From Megalobrama amblycephala (taxonomy: Eukaryota > Chordata > Actinopteri > Cypriniformes > Xenocyprididae), in NCBI RefSeq assembly GCF_018812025.1, contig NC_063049.1, forward strand, positions 15,519,734 through 15,583,733: 64,000 nt of DNA. The letters are read 5' to 3'. The notes beneath the pieces were generated by a model. It searched no databases. It was not told the DNA's origin and saw nothing but the letters and a program-made list of their open reading frames with translations. The stretch's first letter is position 1. Every line of letters starts with the position of its first letter. Positions 1 through 11,815 of this stretch are shown piece by piece. Both the position numbers and the translations under genes were made by a program.

Positions 1-2087
1 TTGCTTTATTTCCCTGCACGTTTGTTGCAAAACTTTGTTGCACTCGCAACTGGACCTTGAGTTTTCTATCCTAACAGTATACATAATCACAATCACTGAA
101 AAACATTTCAAATTAAATTCCTAAATGCAAAGGATGAATAAATATTAGAAGGATTTTATTATAATTAATATTGTGTAGCACATTACATTTTACTATTTAC
201 TGCATTTTGTTATTCTTCCAGTATAACATCATGGGAGTTTGTTTCTTCTAGTGTGATTTGCTTGTCGCCATTCTCTGATTATTTCTTTGCAGAATCATGG
301 GTAAAGTAGGGTAACTACAAATTCTGATGTTAAACATGATTAAACATAAAAATTATTTGAAATAATGCAGGCTGATGGCTTTAACAAAAGCATTTACCAT
401 CAGTTAACAACCTTGTGGCTCACAGTATGTCAGTCTCGAAATGTTTATTTAAAAGTTATCATTAAAAATCAATTCCCCATATGGAGAAAATGAAGAGGAC
501 TTTAACTGCTGGGAATTGGATTGTTGCACACTATTAGTCTAACCAAAGTCCCTTTAAGACAAGTCATTTCATTTGGCAGCCATCTTCGAAACGCCTCTCC
601 GGCAACTATTTCAGTCATGCAAGTGCAGCTCTATATTCCTTTGAATAGGGAAACATACATTTCTCCCAAGTTGTTCACAAAGTTTAAGTTTCAGAACTGA
701 AAACGTCCTTGTTTGTCCAATAAAAGCTTTTATTGACATCAGACCCAATGAACGGCTGATCCTGGAATGTGCCTATCTAGGTGAAACCCTGCCTCTGCAG
801 AAGAAATGAACACCTACTTCATCATTGCAATGTTAACCCCACCCACATCAGGAGGAGAGAAGAGCAAAGCAAGACTAAAAATAACATTACCTTTCAAAGG
901 ATCCTAATGCTAAGAATGGATATTTTCAACAATGTGAAGTTGAGCTTATTTGTATATATAAAAATAATAGGGCTGTCGATTTATCGTGTTAAGTAGCTTA
1001 GTTAATTAAGGGAAAAAATAAAATGAAATTAAGTTACAAATTTTAACGCATTTAACGCACTTGCCCCGTCCCAGACCTACATAGGTCATCTGACATTTCA
1101 TACAGTTGATGATGAAGGTTGTTAAATAATTGCCTAATATAGTACCCAGTCTAGTGCTGCAAAGATATTGCACAGCACCAAGATAACCGACTTTCTCATC
1201 TGAGCTGTCAGAGGTCTGTCACCGGTCATCAATGTTAAAATATTTGAGATGACCATTCAAATCAAACTACGTGGGCTTTATGTTCACAGAAGCTGGTGAG
1301 CACGAATTCCAGGGAAAACGCTTCAGTTAGCAGTCATAAAGTGCAAGATAAGACAGGTAGCTGAACTATCCATTTCTTCATAACTGTTTTATGCTTGAAA
1401 TGTTAAACGACTGACAAAAATAATCAGGTATGCAAACTAATGAACTTTTTTTGAATAGTAGTTATAATTAAAGCTGCAGTCAATTTTTACCCCTTTTTTT
1501 GGGTAAAAATTATCCAATAATCCAAATTCTGTCCAATCAAATGCTCTCTAGAATCTGAAGTCCCACCCCCTCACACACTACAAACAGACACTGAAACTCA
1601 TCTCTTTACGATGTTTGGCTATCTGTATATGCATGCTCAATGCACACGCATACAGAGGACAGAATTGAAACTACGGCTGAAATCGGTCATTTGTTCACAC
1701 ATTTACTAGTTTCTGCATGGTGAATGGCACATAGTGCACTATACAGAACAGGGAACAATTCAGACAGTGTGAATATGCTTTCCATTAACGTGAATGAAGT
1801 CCGTTTTCACGTTAGTATAACGTAAACCGACGCAGCGTGAGCACATCCTGCTATGGCCCAGGGACACGAGAGCACAGAGCGGACCCATTTATAATCTTTG
1901 TACCCTTGTGATTAGTTGATAATCAGTGTAATTTATTGGTATGCTTTTTTTTTTTTTTTTTTTTTATTAATCTGTTTATACTGATAGTTTAACATTGAGT
2001 GAAATGCTTCATGTTGATTTATATGCATATTATATAATTTATAAAAAGCAAATAGCATGTAAGTTTTACTTTACCAGTTATCCAGAA
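1..2087. other. Intergenic DNA with repeat remnants, no gene seen
   Basis: AT-rich sequence without a convincing exon. Bases 85-180 resemble 22329-22400. Bases 220-460 resemble the pdxk intronic stretch 25010-25260; both share a GTGTGATTTGC block and an AACAACCTTGT block. From about 968 the sequence has the look of a fish hAT remnant, with a start like AGGGCTGTCGATTTA and a CACTTGCCCCGTCCC block. A poly-T run sits at 1947-1965. Short ORFs here have no recognisable domain. Confidence 0.5.
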
Positions 2088-2091
2088 TTAA

Positions 2092-2523
2092 AGGATTAGT
2101 CCACTTTTAAATAAAATTTCCCTGATAATTTACTCACCCCCATGTCATCCAAGATATTCATGTCTTTCTTTTTTCAGTCGAAAATAAATTAAGGTTTTTG
2201 ATGAAAAAATTCCAGAAACATTTTCTCCATATAGTGGACTTCAATGGAGCCCAAAAGGTTGAAGGTCAAAATTACAGTTTACAGCGATCCCAGATGAGAA
2301 ATAAGGGTCTTATCTTACCGTCTTTGAGCTACAATGAAACTGTAATTTTGACCTTCAACTGTATGGGGTCCATTGAAGTCCACTATATGGAGAAAAATCC
2401 TGGAATGTTTTCATCAAAAACCTAAATTTCTTTTCGACTGAAGAAAGAAAGACATGAACATCTTGGATGACATGGGGGTGAGTAAATTATCAGGAAATTT
2501 TCATTTGAAAGTGAACTAATCCT
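2092..2523. mobile_element. TTAA-flanked foldback MITE
   Basis: The two halves are inverted copies. The left end AGGATTAGTCCAC is mirrored by GTGAACTAATCCT at the right, and the arms stay complementary through the CACCCCCATGTCATCC / GGATGACATGGGGGTG blocks. Direct TTAA tetranucleotides lie outside both ends (2088-2091 and 2524-2527). TTAA target duplication is typical of piggyBac-type transposases, so this is called a non-autonomous element mobilised by such an enzyme; that assignment is inference. No coding capacity. Confidence 0.75.
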
Positions 2524-3204
2524 TTAAGAACATTGATAAGGATTTTTCTTTGATTTGAGAAAATGTTTTGTTTGGAATTGTTGTTGAAAAAAAAGAGCAT
2601 TTACTAAAAAACAAAATATACTTATAAATATATTTTGTTTTTCAGTAAATGCTCTTTTACTTGTATACTTTATTATCTTCTTATTTTGTTAACAAAATTT
2701 TATATATATATATATAAATGTAAATTTTCAGGTCAGAAAACACTGTTTTTCTTGCTGAATTGCAGCATTACTTTGGGACTATCTTCAACTCAAAAAGGCT
2801 TTAAAAACAATTGAAATTTGTAAGTCTTTTAATCTTTTCCTTTGATGTGATCTATTCTGGTTAGTTATATACCCCTGTCTTGTACTTTTCTATTTTTTTT
2901 CTACATTTGTACTGCTTCTTTCTTTGTATATAATGTTTTTAATAAAAAACTAAAAAAAAAAAAAAAAAAAAAAAATCTGACCAATCATATTGTCCTTTGG
3001 GTGGTCAGTCTGTAAATTTACTAACTTTGTGACATTTCTATGCACATTTGCTGTGTAAGTTGCTGTAAGTCACGCAATCTAAACTCCGCCATTGTAGCAG
3101 GCCATCAGGAGAGCGCTAGAGCAGCTGTAGCATTGGTATCGATAATGGTTGAACAATAATTTAAAACTAGACTATTAAGACCTTACAAACCTTTCTATTT
3201 CAAT

Positions 3205-3294
3205 TTGGTGGACAGCTGCTGTGCGCCAGGATGCCAGAACAGGTGGGGGAAAGCAAAGGGGGAATCATGTTATCGAATTCCTAAGGATCCCTAG
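3205..3294 (+). pseudogene. THAP-like zinc-finger fragment of a transposon relic
   Basis: The plus frame reads D-S-C-C-A-P-G-C-Q-N-R, then W-G-K-A-K-G and Y-R-I-P-K-D-P, ending at TAG 3292. The C-x3-C pattern (second Cys of the CC pair), the N-R and the following basic-P segment match the start of a THAP (C2CH) DNA-binding domain as found in P-element and related fish transposons. The rest of the domain (the later C-x2-H) is not seen, so this is a broken copy. With the minus-strand fragment at 4444-4570 it probably belonged to one old DNA transposon. Confidence 0.5.
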
Positions 3295-3701
3295 ACCCCC
3301 TGAAAGGGACATTCTAAAACGCTTAACGCTTAAGAGTGTTTACTAAGTTTGATCTTTTAACGTCACTTAATACATTAAGCTACATTAAGCGTTTTCGTAA
3401 TGGAAGGAAAATGTTTAATTAAACGTGTTGCGCTCATCTACTTTTCTGTACATAGTATGCTTTATTAGTATGGTGTTTACTAAGTTTGGTTTGTTAATAA
3501 CACTGTCTTAGTAAATTAAGCCACATTAAACTTTTTCATGTCAGCGTTTTTGAATGTCCCGACTGAGGTGGTTCACTGCAATAAAATGTGCGAACCAACA
3601 CAACAAAACAGATGGTTGTATTTTTATTATTTTTTGTCTTTTATCTCAGTATTCCTATAAGTGTTGTAGGGTTTTTATGTTGAATAGTAACCCTAAAATA
3701 A

Positions 3702-4373
3702 GGGGGTTTTCACACTGGGCTCCTTTGCCGCGGTCTGAGCCCGGGCGCAATTGTTCCCGGTGCCCCGCAGTGTTGGTCTGGTTTGTGTTCATCTTACGTC
3801 ATCACAGACGTGCACAGCGCTTGATAGAAAACAGAACGTGGGTCAGTAAATTGTTTTTTTTCTTTCATTAATTTGGTGCTATTGTGTGCAGCAGAGTAAA
3901 CAGCACTACTGTACTGTACTGTTTCCTGTATTTGCGTCGCATGTAGACGGTTTTCCGCTGCTTGCAGACTATTTTGAGGAGACGGCTGATTACCATTCAT
4001 TTGCCGCTCTGATTGCACTCGCAAAACACGAATACACTGCAGGTTCACTACTGATCGAATCCAAGGTAAATCATCAACACTATCATTCATCTCTTACATG
4101 TGTTTTATTGAAGTAAATATATTATAATTGGCTAAAACGCATGCGCAGGTTACTTTACTTCCTGAACAAGTGCACACCCGAGTCAGTGTAGCTTTCATAT
4201 TCACGTGAACTGCGGCACAGTTCGAGTGCAACCAAACTCAGACCACCCCCTTCAGGTAGTCTTGGGTTCGGTACCCCGGTGCACACCCGGGTTCACGTGA
4301 CAGCTTTCACGTTAGCGATTTTTCATGCGAACCATGCCCCGTTTCTAACTAAACTGCCAGTGTGAAAGCCCCC
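3702..4373. mobile_element. Harbinger-type MITE, TAA duplication
   Basis: Termini GGGGGTTTTCACACTG and CAGTGTGAAAGCCCCC are inverted, with direct TAA on both sides (3699-3701 and 4374-4376). Three-base TWA duplications are characteristic of PIF/Harbinger elements. No transposase is encoded. The element interrupts the THAP/nuclease-type relic. Short ORFs across it are chance frames. Confidence 0.75.
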
Positions 4374-4443
4374 TAAGAGTTTAAAATGTGTTAAATAACT
4401 GGGCTGATATAGGCAATAGAAATTTCAGTATAGGCCTACACAT

Positions 4444-4570
4444 TATCCCACCGGTAACAAAATTAGATTGCGTCCATTTGTACCCCTCCAGGTTTTTGTA
4501 GGCTTTTAAAGCATCTCCGGAGTAGGACAAGGGAAAGTTGATGAGGTAGTTGTAGATATCAGGATACTGA
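4444..4570 (-). pseudogene. Fragment resembling the region upstream of a YqaJ-type nuclease in transposon ORFs
   Basis: The minus frame reads P-D-I-Y-N-Y-L-I-N-F-P, then A-L-K-A-Y-K-N-L-E-G-Y-K and F-V-T-G-G. D-I-Y-N-Y-L followed by K-A-Y-K-x-L-x-x-Y is a recurrent motif of fish transposon proteins that also carry THAP and YqaJ nuclease domains (ISL2EU-like). Only about 42 residues survive, with no start, catalytic core or stop. The assignment rests on family memory, so it is tentative. Confidence 0.4.
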
Positions 4571-6170
4571 TATCCGTTCCTTTATCAATACATGTTAAAA
4601 GCACCCCGGGGGCATTATAGGGACCTGTTATGTTTAATCTGTTAAGTTTTGCTATGTACAGGTCTTCGTTTTTAATTAAAGTGCTGTAGAAATGCAGTTC
4701 ATTATTAGTTTATGTAGTTAACTAATGTTAACTAATGAACCTTATTTGTAAACTGTTAGTGGATTTGTTGAGCAGTCTGTTAAACTAATTTATTAAATAA
4801 ATACTAATAAACACAAAAAGTTGACCATTGTGCATTCCCCCCCCCCCCCTTACTACAATTTTAATTGGTTGTTTAATATTTTTTCCTTATTATGAAAACA
4901 GAAAACACTACACTGAAAGTTCCTTTTTCAAAGAGACAAGAGGTGCGTCCCAGTTCACATACTTATGCACTATTCTATGACGTTTTTAAGTACAAATAGT
5001 GCAGTAGTGCGTTCACACAGAAAATTCCAAAAAGAAAAAGTACACTTTAAATGCCCGGATGATGCACTAAATTAACGAAAAAAACGAAGTGTGGAATGTT
5101 GGACATTTCATGCACTCAACTGTCGCAGCTTTAATTACGTAGCGGAGGGAAAGGGGGTATCTGACTCCGTTGTTAAATGACAAAATAACCTTATACAATT
5201 CACGCACTACATGGATGAGTATAAGTACATAGTGTATAGTGCGTCATTTAGACACACAACTAAAGTCTTCATTTATCTTTTTTTTTTTTTTTTGTTTTTT
5301 TTTTTTTTTTTGTTTGTTTTTTTTTTTTTAAATATCGCAATAAATATTGTATCGTGGACTTTATATCGAGATATTATCATAGTGTGCGATTTTGATATTG
5401 TTACATCCCTAGCAGCCATCATTGCTGTTCATTAGCATAAGGTATGTTTTGCCTGCTGGTCCCACGTGAGAAGCGTGATTGCTAGTGGACCAGTTACACT
5501 AGTTCAGTGTTTCTTAAGAACAGCATGACCATCAGCTCTAGCATAAACCAGATTGAACTAACATGGAATTCATGTTGGTTTATGTTGGATTTTTTAGCAA
5601 GGATGGTATGCCTACAAACTAACTTGTAATTAAATTTGAGAACTCTATTTTTGTTTTACTGACACTTTGTATGACCCGCTTATTTTTACTCTGCAAACCA
5701 CAGTTTGAAATCGCTGACTTAGAAGACCAGTTTTTCTTCCTATGAACCCTCAAGGCCAATTCAAACTGTGCAGACAGATGCAAATGCGGACAATCACACA
5801 TTACAGTAAGTCACTTCTCTGACATTTCACAACCACAAACAAAGCACCAACAGATGCCAACAGGGTTACACACTGATCCACCAAAACCCAATAAAGTGTC
5901 TGTTGCCATTGTCTGACAGTGACAAACTTCAATCAATAATGTTTATGGACAAAGGTAATTTTTTTGCTTCCTGATTCTTCTTCTTAAAGCCTTCAGAATC
6001 ACAAACACTAAAGAATTCCAGTGTAAAGTGGATAGTAACCCAGAACAAACCAGCTACATCTGAACTAAGGAGGGTCTAGCTAGCCTCTGTTTTGTTTGAC
6101 AACACTTCGAATGTCAACAGGAAGTTACTCCACCCAGAATCGCTTAGAGCACCTTTAACAAGAATGTAAT
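4571..6170. other. Intergenic, low-complexity and repeat fragments
   Basis: Contains a poly-C run (about 4839-4849), interrupted poly-T runs at 5279-5330, and a fragment beginning GTGCGTCCCAGTTCACATAC (about 4942) of a kind seen as fish MITE ends. No exon or ORF with a recognisable domain. Confidence 0.5.
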
Positions 6171-6570
6171 TGTCATGATCACCGTCTGCTCCTGTCACTT
6201 CCCGGACTACATTACATGCAGTACATTAACAGGACTATAAAGGACTTTCACTCACACTACCTCACCGCAAGGTCTTGTTAACTGTTGTTACATTTCTGAG
6301 CGTTCCTGATTCTTGTTTGTCTTCCTGTTTCTGATCCTGTCTGTTCCTTGATACTACGATACTCTGCTGCCAGCCCTTTGGACCCTTTGCTCTGTTTTGG
6401 ATTTACGTTTGTTATCTGCCAGCCCTGACCCATTGCCTGTATCCTGACCATGATTCTGCCTAGCCCTTGCTGTTCCTGTTTGCCCCTGCTTTGACCCTGC
6501 CTGTACGACCACGCTTACTTTTGTAATAAAGCTTGCAGATGGATCTTACCATGAGTCCCGTTTCGTTACA
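6171..6570 (+). mobile_element. Solo LTR
   Basis: Starts TGTCATGATC and ends TTCGTTACA (TG...CA). Flanks GTAAT (6166-6170) and GAAAT (6571-6575) differ at one base and are read as a decayed 5-bp target duplication. A TATA-like CTATAAAGGAC near 6235 and AATAAA at about 6523 give plus orientation and the promoter/poly(A) layout of an LTR. No second LTR or internal region is adjacent, so this is a recombination product. Confidence 0.7.
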
Positions 6571-6868
6571 GAAATAATGTAGGGAATTAAACCAAAAGCA
6601 CATTTTATGACAAAAAAAGTTATTAAATTTATTAATCATTTGGGCTGTTGTTATTCTCTAAGCTAGCTGTGTTTAAATGCCTGCACAAAGCTGACAAGAT
6701 ATATCTGATGCAAATACAGCACTTTAGGGTACACGTCGCTTTGCATATTGTGGCTAAACTGTCAAGTTCACAGATTTCAGGGAATGTACTGACAAACTGG
6801 ATATAGCTCAAGATGTCAGCATTAAATGGAAGTTTCAAATGACCAAACATTTCCTGTACTATTAAATC

Positions 6869-7607
6869 TCAACTAAATCTCAAGAATAAATAAGCTTCTT
6901 TCAGATCCAGAGAAAAGAACCTGACCCCTGGGCATATCCGCGAGAGCATCTGTTTTAAAGTAATCATTCTGAATGGGCGCTTTATTAGGGCTCGGTTCAG
7001 ATGTCTGATATCGAGGATGGGTCTGAGACTTCTTGGGTACGAGGAAGTAACAGCTGTAGAAGCCCGACTCGCTCTGGACTGGGGCAACCACTTCTATGGC
7101 TCCTTTTGCCAGCATAGTGTTCACCTCGGAGCATAGGACATGCACGTCCTCGCTCGTCATAGAGTTTGGGACCACGCTGTTGAATAACGGGACCTTTTGA
7201 GCGAACTGGAGTACATTACCTTGTTTTATTATATCTAACACCCATTTTGACACTCCGGAGATGGCCTGCCAGGCCTCAGCCTGTGTGGCAAGGGGTTGAA
7301 TTGGCTCTGGCACTGAGTCGCAGTGAGGAACTGCAGTGCTTGAGGGGAATGGAAGAGGAAAATTGCTCTCGTTTTGAGTAAGTTTGTTTTTTATTGTGTC
7401 CGCTATCACAGCAGTAGGTCGCCAGGGTGCTTGAATGAGCCCTGTGCAGACAACAAACACTCTGTCTCCTGCACCCAGAACTGAACGGGATGACAGGATT
7501 TTTAGACGAGGCAGTTTGGGGGGTAGTCTGGCCGCAGCGAGACTTAGCCCCGTCCTCTTCCTGCTTGAGAAATCAGGATGACTTCTGAGGCTCAGGGTCC
7601 AGCACAA
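6869..7607 (-). pseudogene. DIRS-like reverse transcriptase, N-terminal part
   Basis: Two overlapping minus frames carry one protein split by a frameshift. One has G-F-Y-S-C-Y-F-L-V-P-K-K. The other continues with R-P-I-L-D-I-R-H-L-N-R-A-L, R-P-F-R-M-I-T-L-K-Q-M-L and F-F-S-L-D-L-K-E-A-Y. S-L-D-L-K-x-A-Y is the first aspartate motif of the palm. The Y-x-D-D motif that should follow is absent because the copy ends near 6870. In an intact element the enzyme copies element RNA. Non-functional here. Confidence 0.7.
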
Positions 7608-7675
7608 TCTTGGGCCGGGGTCCCTGTCACTTTGGAAGGGGGTGGCGCTTAGCAGAGCGTGATCACTGCCGGGAT

Positions 7676-8110
7676 TCAGGCCGTGTCGTGGGCTGAGCCG
7701 CTGATGGCGTGCCTTTGGCAGGCTGCTGTGTCGGTGCAGATGTGGGACGATTTTAGGCAGAGGAGTTGGAGCGCTTTGGTAAAAAGTGTCACATGGCTTG
7801 GGACGACTTTTGTGAAGCGCTCAGTGAACCCGTCAACTGCAGGTCCAAAGAGGCCAGTGGGGGAGACCTGTGAATCGAGTAAGACGGTCTTGATTTCCGG
7901 CAATTTGAGCCACAAGTGGAACTCCAGCACCACTGGACTGGCCATCGAACGACCAATAGCCTGGGCCACCATCTTGGTGGTGCACAGTGCCAAGTCTGTA
8001 GCACTGCGCAGCTCTCTGAACAAGGCTGGGTCGTGATCATCTCCGTCCATGGTGTGCAGGAGCTTCGCCTGGTACACTTGTAGTACAGTCATGGAGTGTA
8101 GTGCGGACAC
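7676..8110 (-). pseudogene. DIRS-like gag segment
   Basis: A 144-codon minus frame with L-F-R-E-L-R-S-A-T-D-L-A-L and a helical segment ending before the reverse transcriptase region. Its position between the Cys-rich segment and the reverse transcriptase fits the ORF1 product of fish DIRS elements. A frame change near 8110-8600 separates it from the upstream Cys-rich block, so it is a broken copy. Confidence 0.5.
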
Positions 8111-8638
8111 TACCTGTCCTGCTGAGTTGTAAACTCGGCCAGCGAGGGCTGAAGTCGTTCGGCAGGGTTTGGAGGGATGAACGGCCTTAGTTTTCTATCC
8201 AATGGTGGTGGGTGGGCAGAGGTGTGTGGCCACAGCTTCATCCAATAGCCCTTTTCATAGCCCTTCTGTTCTGCACCGTCAACCGTAGTGACAGCATGAG
8301 AGGCAGATGAGCGGAGGCGGGCAGAGTAGGGGGCGCACCACGATTTTGTCAGCTCATCGTGGACCTCCGGGAAGAAGGGCGCAGATCACTGAGGAGGGGC
8401 CTGGAGGCGCCCTGGCAGGAACCACTCGTCTAAGCAGCTGCATGTAGGTTCTTCAGGCGCAGACCACTCCAAACCGAGCTCCTCTGCGGCTTTTGGTAGC
8501 ACATGGATGAGCTCGGTGTATATTGAAGCTCTAGCGTCGATCGGCTCCAAAGATGGCAAGGGGGCGGGGTTGTGAGATGATCCCGTTCAATCCTTGGCGT
8601 CCGAGGCTGCTAGGGACATGCTGTCATCCAGCGGCTCT

Positions 8639-9013
8639 TCATCTGATCCCTTGAATAAGACCATGCCGCTCTCGATGGCAGAGGGACGCTGGTCCGGGCA
8701 GGAGAAGGAGACAGGAGAAAGGCTCCTGGGAGGAAATAAACGGAAGGGCGCAAGGGGTGGAGTCGCCCTCTGAAAAGAACATTATCCATGAGCACAAGGA
8801 GGCCAGACTCATGTTCACGCATTGTGAACAGGTCATTTCAGTGAGTGCAGCTTCTGCGTGGGTTTTACCCAGACATCGCACACACTCGCTGTGCCCGTCG
8901 TCGGTGTGCAGAGGTGCTCTGCACGAGCCACAGCCATGGCACGACATTTGAAACAACTTCTCAGAGAAATTTGCTCTTAGTGATCTCCTGTAAAGCAGGG
9001 GAAGCGCCATCAA
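8639..9013 (-). pseudogene. DIRS-like gag N-terminus with Cys cluster
   Basis: The minus frame holds C-H-G-C-G-S-C and later C-V-R-C-L-G plus C-S-Q-C, a cluster of paired cysteines and histidines typical of the zinc-binding start of fish DIRS ORF1. No zinc-finger function can be shown. It lies directly downstream, in element sense, of the presumed terminal region at 9270-9480. Confidence 0.5.
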
Positions 9014-9599
9014 ACAGGCACACTCGATACTGCAGGCGGCTCGTGAGCGAAGTGCTGACCAGGCTGCTTGAGAGCGGTGTTGGAAGCAGAGCTGCTAGTG
9101 AGCGGCGAGTTGAGAGTGGCAAGCAGAGGAGAAGCGAGCAGGTCTGGCTGCTGCAGAGCCGCGAGCTGATCAGCTTGCAGGAAGCAGCGAAGTCCAGCTG
9201 CTTGCAGGCGAAGGCGGCTTCAAGTCTCGAGATCCAGCAAAGAGAAGTGATCGTCGTCACTGAAGGAGAATGAATCAGTCTGCCTAGGTGAGATGCTTGG
9301 TTATATAGCCAGTTACCCTGCCCCTTTTAGCAGGCTCTGGCACACTCGCTCACCATAGGCTCATGTGGCTCTGCCACTCCGCCATTGGTTCGTTTACTTT
9401 AACCAATTGTCATGCAGCTTCACTGCGTGATTGAAAAAGGCTTCAGAAATTGGAGAAAATTGGAGTTTTCCCCATATGTGTCTGGGCCTTGTTTATAAAA
9501 CCATAAGCGCCGATCCTGAGGGCTTGAGCAGCCACGGAAAAACACAAGATATTCTCTATTCATTTTAACCAATAAAAAAGTGATTGTAATTATCAGTTT

Positions 9600-10070
9600 C
9601 TATGGTTATTTTAATAACAAATATCCAGAGCGCATCAATGTAATGTGTGAGAACAAATCTCTCCACTGGGTTCTTTGGGAAGCAAGGTTATCTTTCCCTC
9701 ACAACCAAAAACACACTTCTTTGTTGATTTTGTGCGTCCTGTGACCTGTGCAGCACTGCCGACGACTTCCGTAAAGCCGAACGTGCGTGGATGGGCATGC
9801 TTTTGCTCTCTCGCTCTGGTCGACGTGCGCGCGTGCCCTTCCGGGAGAAGTGCCCATACAAGGAATTCCGCCCCCGTTGACGTCACTCAGGCCCATACTC
9901 GAAAAAATTTTTTGGACGATTTGGAAGAGAATTTTTGACACAGAAATACTCTGTCATACGTCCAACTCATGTTTTGAAACTTTGGCCATGTTTAGCATGT
10001 GAATCCAACTCTTTAACAGTGTAAATAAGTCAGAATACATGAAATAGCATTATACCCCCCTTTAAATGTT
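9600..10070. repeat. Dispersed fish repeat with CCGCCCCCGTTGACGTCAC block
   Basis: The stretch has CCGCCCCCGTTGACGTCAC, then CCATACTCGAAAAAA, and ends ATACCCCCCTTTAAA, an order I recognise as a common fish interspersed repeat. Overlapping short ORFs on both strands come from its GC-rich part and are not genes. Family not assigned. Confidence 0.45.
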
Positions 10071-10139
10071 AATGAAACTACAAATAACTGCTCTTGACTA
10101 GAAAACTTTTGTAGCTTTAACAAAGACTATGTTGTTTTA

Positions 10140-10420
10140 CATACAGTATGATAATTACATATGATAATATATACAATATCACTTTAGACTAGACTAACTA
10201 TTAACTACAACTTTTGCCTAAATAAATGTCCTAATTACTGCTTATTAATAGTTAGTAAGGTAGTTGTTAAGTTTAGGTATTGGGTAAGATAAAGGGATGT
10301 AGAATATGGTCATGCAGAATAAGGCATTAATATGTGCTATGTGATTAATAAGTACTAATAAACAGCCAATATCCTAGTACTATGCAAGTTAATACACAAC
10401 AAGTTAACAGTGAAAAATTG
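10140..10420. repeat. Dispersed repeat (TTAGTAAGGTAGTTGTTAAG family)
   Basis: Contains AGTAAGGTAGTTGTTAAG followed by AGTACTAATAAACAGCC and ATATCCTAGTACTATGC, a pattern widespread in fish intergenic DNA. No coding capacity. Confidence 0.45.
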
Positions 10421-10533
10421 GACTCTAAACTAATGTGAGGAAAAGTACCTTAGTTTATTATACTGAGGTGAGGTCATATTACATTTCAAGCCTGGGAAAG
10501 TCCCTACTGAAAACAGTGCCTAAGAACCATTAA

Positions 10534-11165
10534 AGGGAAACTCTACCCAAAAATGAAAACTCATTTATTCACCCTCATGCCATCCCTCTCGAATTGAGTT
10601 TGATTTGTAATTTAATTACACATTTCAAAGGCCATAAAAACTGATAAAGATAAAGCATGCCTTGTATAAGTGATTATATTACAATAACCATCATGTTCAT
10701 TGTTCACACAGCACATAGAACGCCTCTGCACTTACTCCTGATTTCTCTCAATACAAGGGCAAGAGAGGTGTCAGTCTATAAATGACAGTCTATAATTTGC
10801 GTTATATATTTGAAAAAAAGTAACTCAGCTATTTTGTTGTGAATTTAAAAGTATTGTGCTATAGTTACGCTTTTTTCATAAGTTGATAACGGAAGGTGGT
10901 CTGGCGTAAGCTAGATATTTTACTTTAAAATGTGTTAAATATGCTCACTTGATATATATGCTTCTTGAGCTTTATGAGCTTGAGCTTTAAAATATGCTCG
11001 TTGGTCCCGCTCACTGCCATTATAAAGCTTGGATGTGTCAGGATACTTATTAATATAACTCTGACTGTGTTCATCAGAAAGAAGAAAGTCATATATTGTA
11101 GACCTAGGGTGGCTTGAAGGTGAGTAAATCTTGGGGTAATTTTCATTTTAAAGTGAACTAATCCT
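10534..11165. mobile_element. TTAA-flanked MITE
   Basis: Ends AGGGAAACTCTACCC and GTGAACTAATCCT, with TTAA outside both (10530-10533 and 11166-11169). It keeps the CACCCTCATGCCATCC-type block shared with the elements at 2092 and 29220. The middle is unrelated AT-rich sequence. Non-coding. Confidence 0.65.
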
Positions 11166-11232
11166 TTAATATGTATTATAACTGGTACGACTTGTCAACA
11201 GGTCCACAGAGTGAGCTGCTGTGGGAAAGGTG

Positions 11233-11480
11233 CAAGAGTCAATTCAAGTCACCTTTATTTATATTGTGCTTTTTACAATGCAGATTGTGACAATGCAGCT
11301 TTACAGTGATAGAGGGAACATCATTTTGGCTGTACAGCAGCTCTAGAAGAAAATGGTGTCATTGATTCATTCTGTTGTAAAAATCATTAGTTATTAATTT
11401 AGTCCATTTATCATCCAGCTCAGTTCAGTTTGCAAGATCCAAATCGAAGCAGATTAAATGCTTCTGAGATGCGTTTTCCT
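11233..11480 (-). repeat. LINE 3'-tail fragment
   Basis: The sequence AAGTCACCTTTATTTATATTGTGCTTTTTACAATGC (only a short part quoted as motif: TTTATTTATATTGTGC) resembles the 3' tail of the LINE at 11816-13124. Only the tail is present. Confidence 0.45.
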
Positions 11481-11815
11481 CAGCGCATAACTGACATTTT
11501 ACAGTTATATCACTATCTGTAAATATTCGAAATTAGAAAGTCTCTGCGTTTGGCTCGAGTGATTTTCACAGATCCGTGTGAAAGTGAAACCTGTACAAAA
11601 AAAACTATTCTGTTTTTAGTACATCGTTGTCATGTAAATAGGCTACCCTCAATGTAATAGTCAGGTGGTTTCCAACCTTGTGTCACGGTGCACACAAGAA
11701 CAAGATGTTAAGGATCCAGTTGCAGCATTTATTGTAGGGTAATCCAAAAGTCAAAATCCAGGGAACAGGCAAGGGTCAAAATCCATATAACAGTCCACAA
11801 AACAGAAAACCAGAG

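Larger units (their letters stand above)
6869..9480 (-). mobile_element. DIRS-type retroelement, 3'-truncated and decayed
   Basis: Minus-strand frames give, in order, a Cys-rich gag-like segment (about 8639-9013), a second gag-like block (7676-8110) and the start of a reverse transcriptase (6869-7607). Upstream, 9270-9480 is non-coding sequence fitting a terminal region. The reverse transcriptase is cut off near 6870, just after the first catalytic-region motif, so RNase H and the tyrosine recombinase are missing. Frames are broken, hence an inactive copy. The DIRS call rests on the R-H-L-N-R-A-L and S-L-D-L-K-E-A-Y style motifs. Confidence 0.7.

Noticed and set aside
6632..6850. 72-codon minus ORF next to the DIRS relic
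   Set aside because: No continuity with the reverse transcriptase and no recognisable motif.
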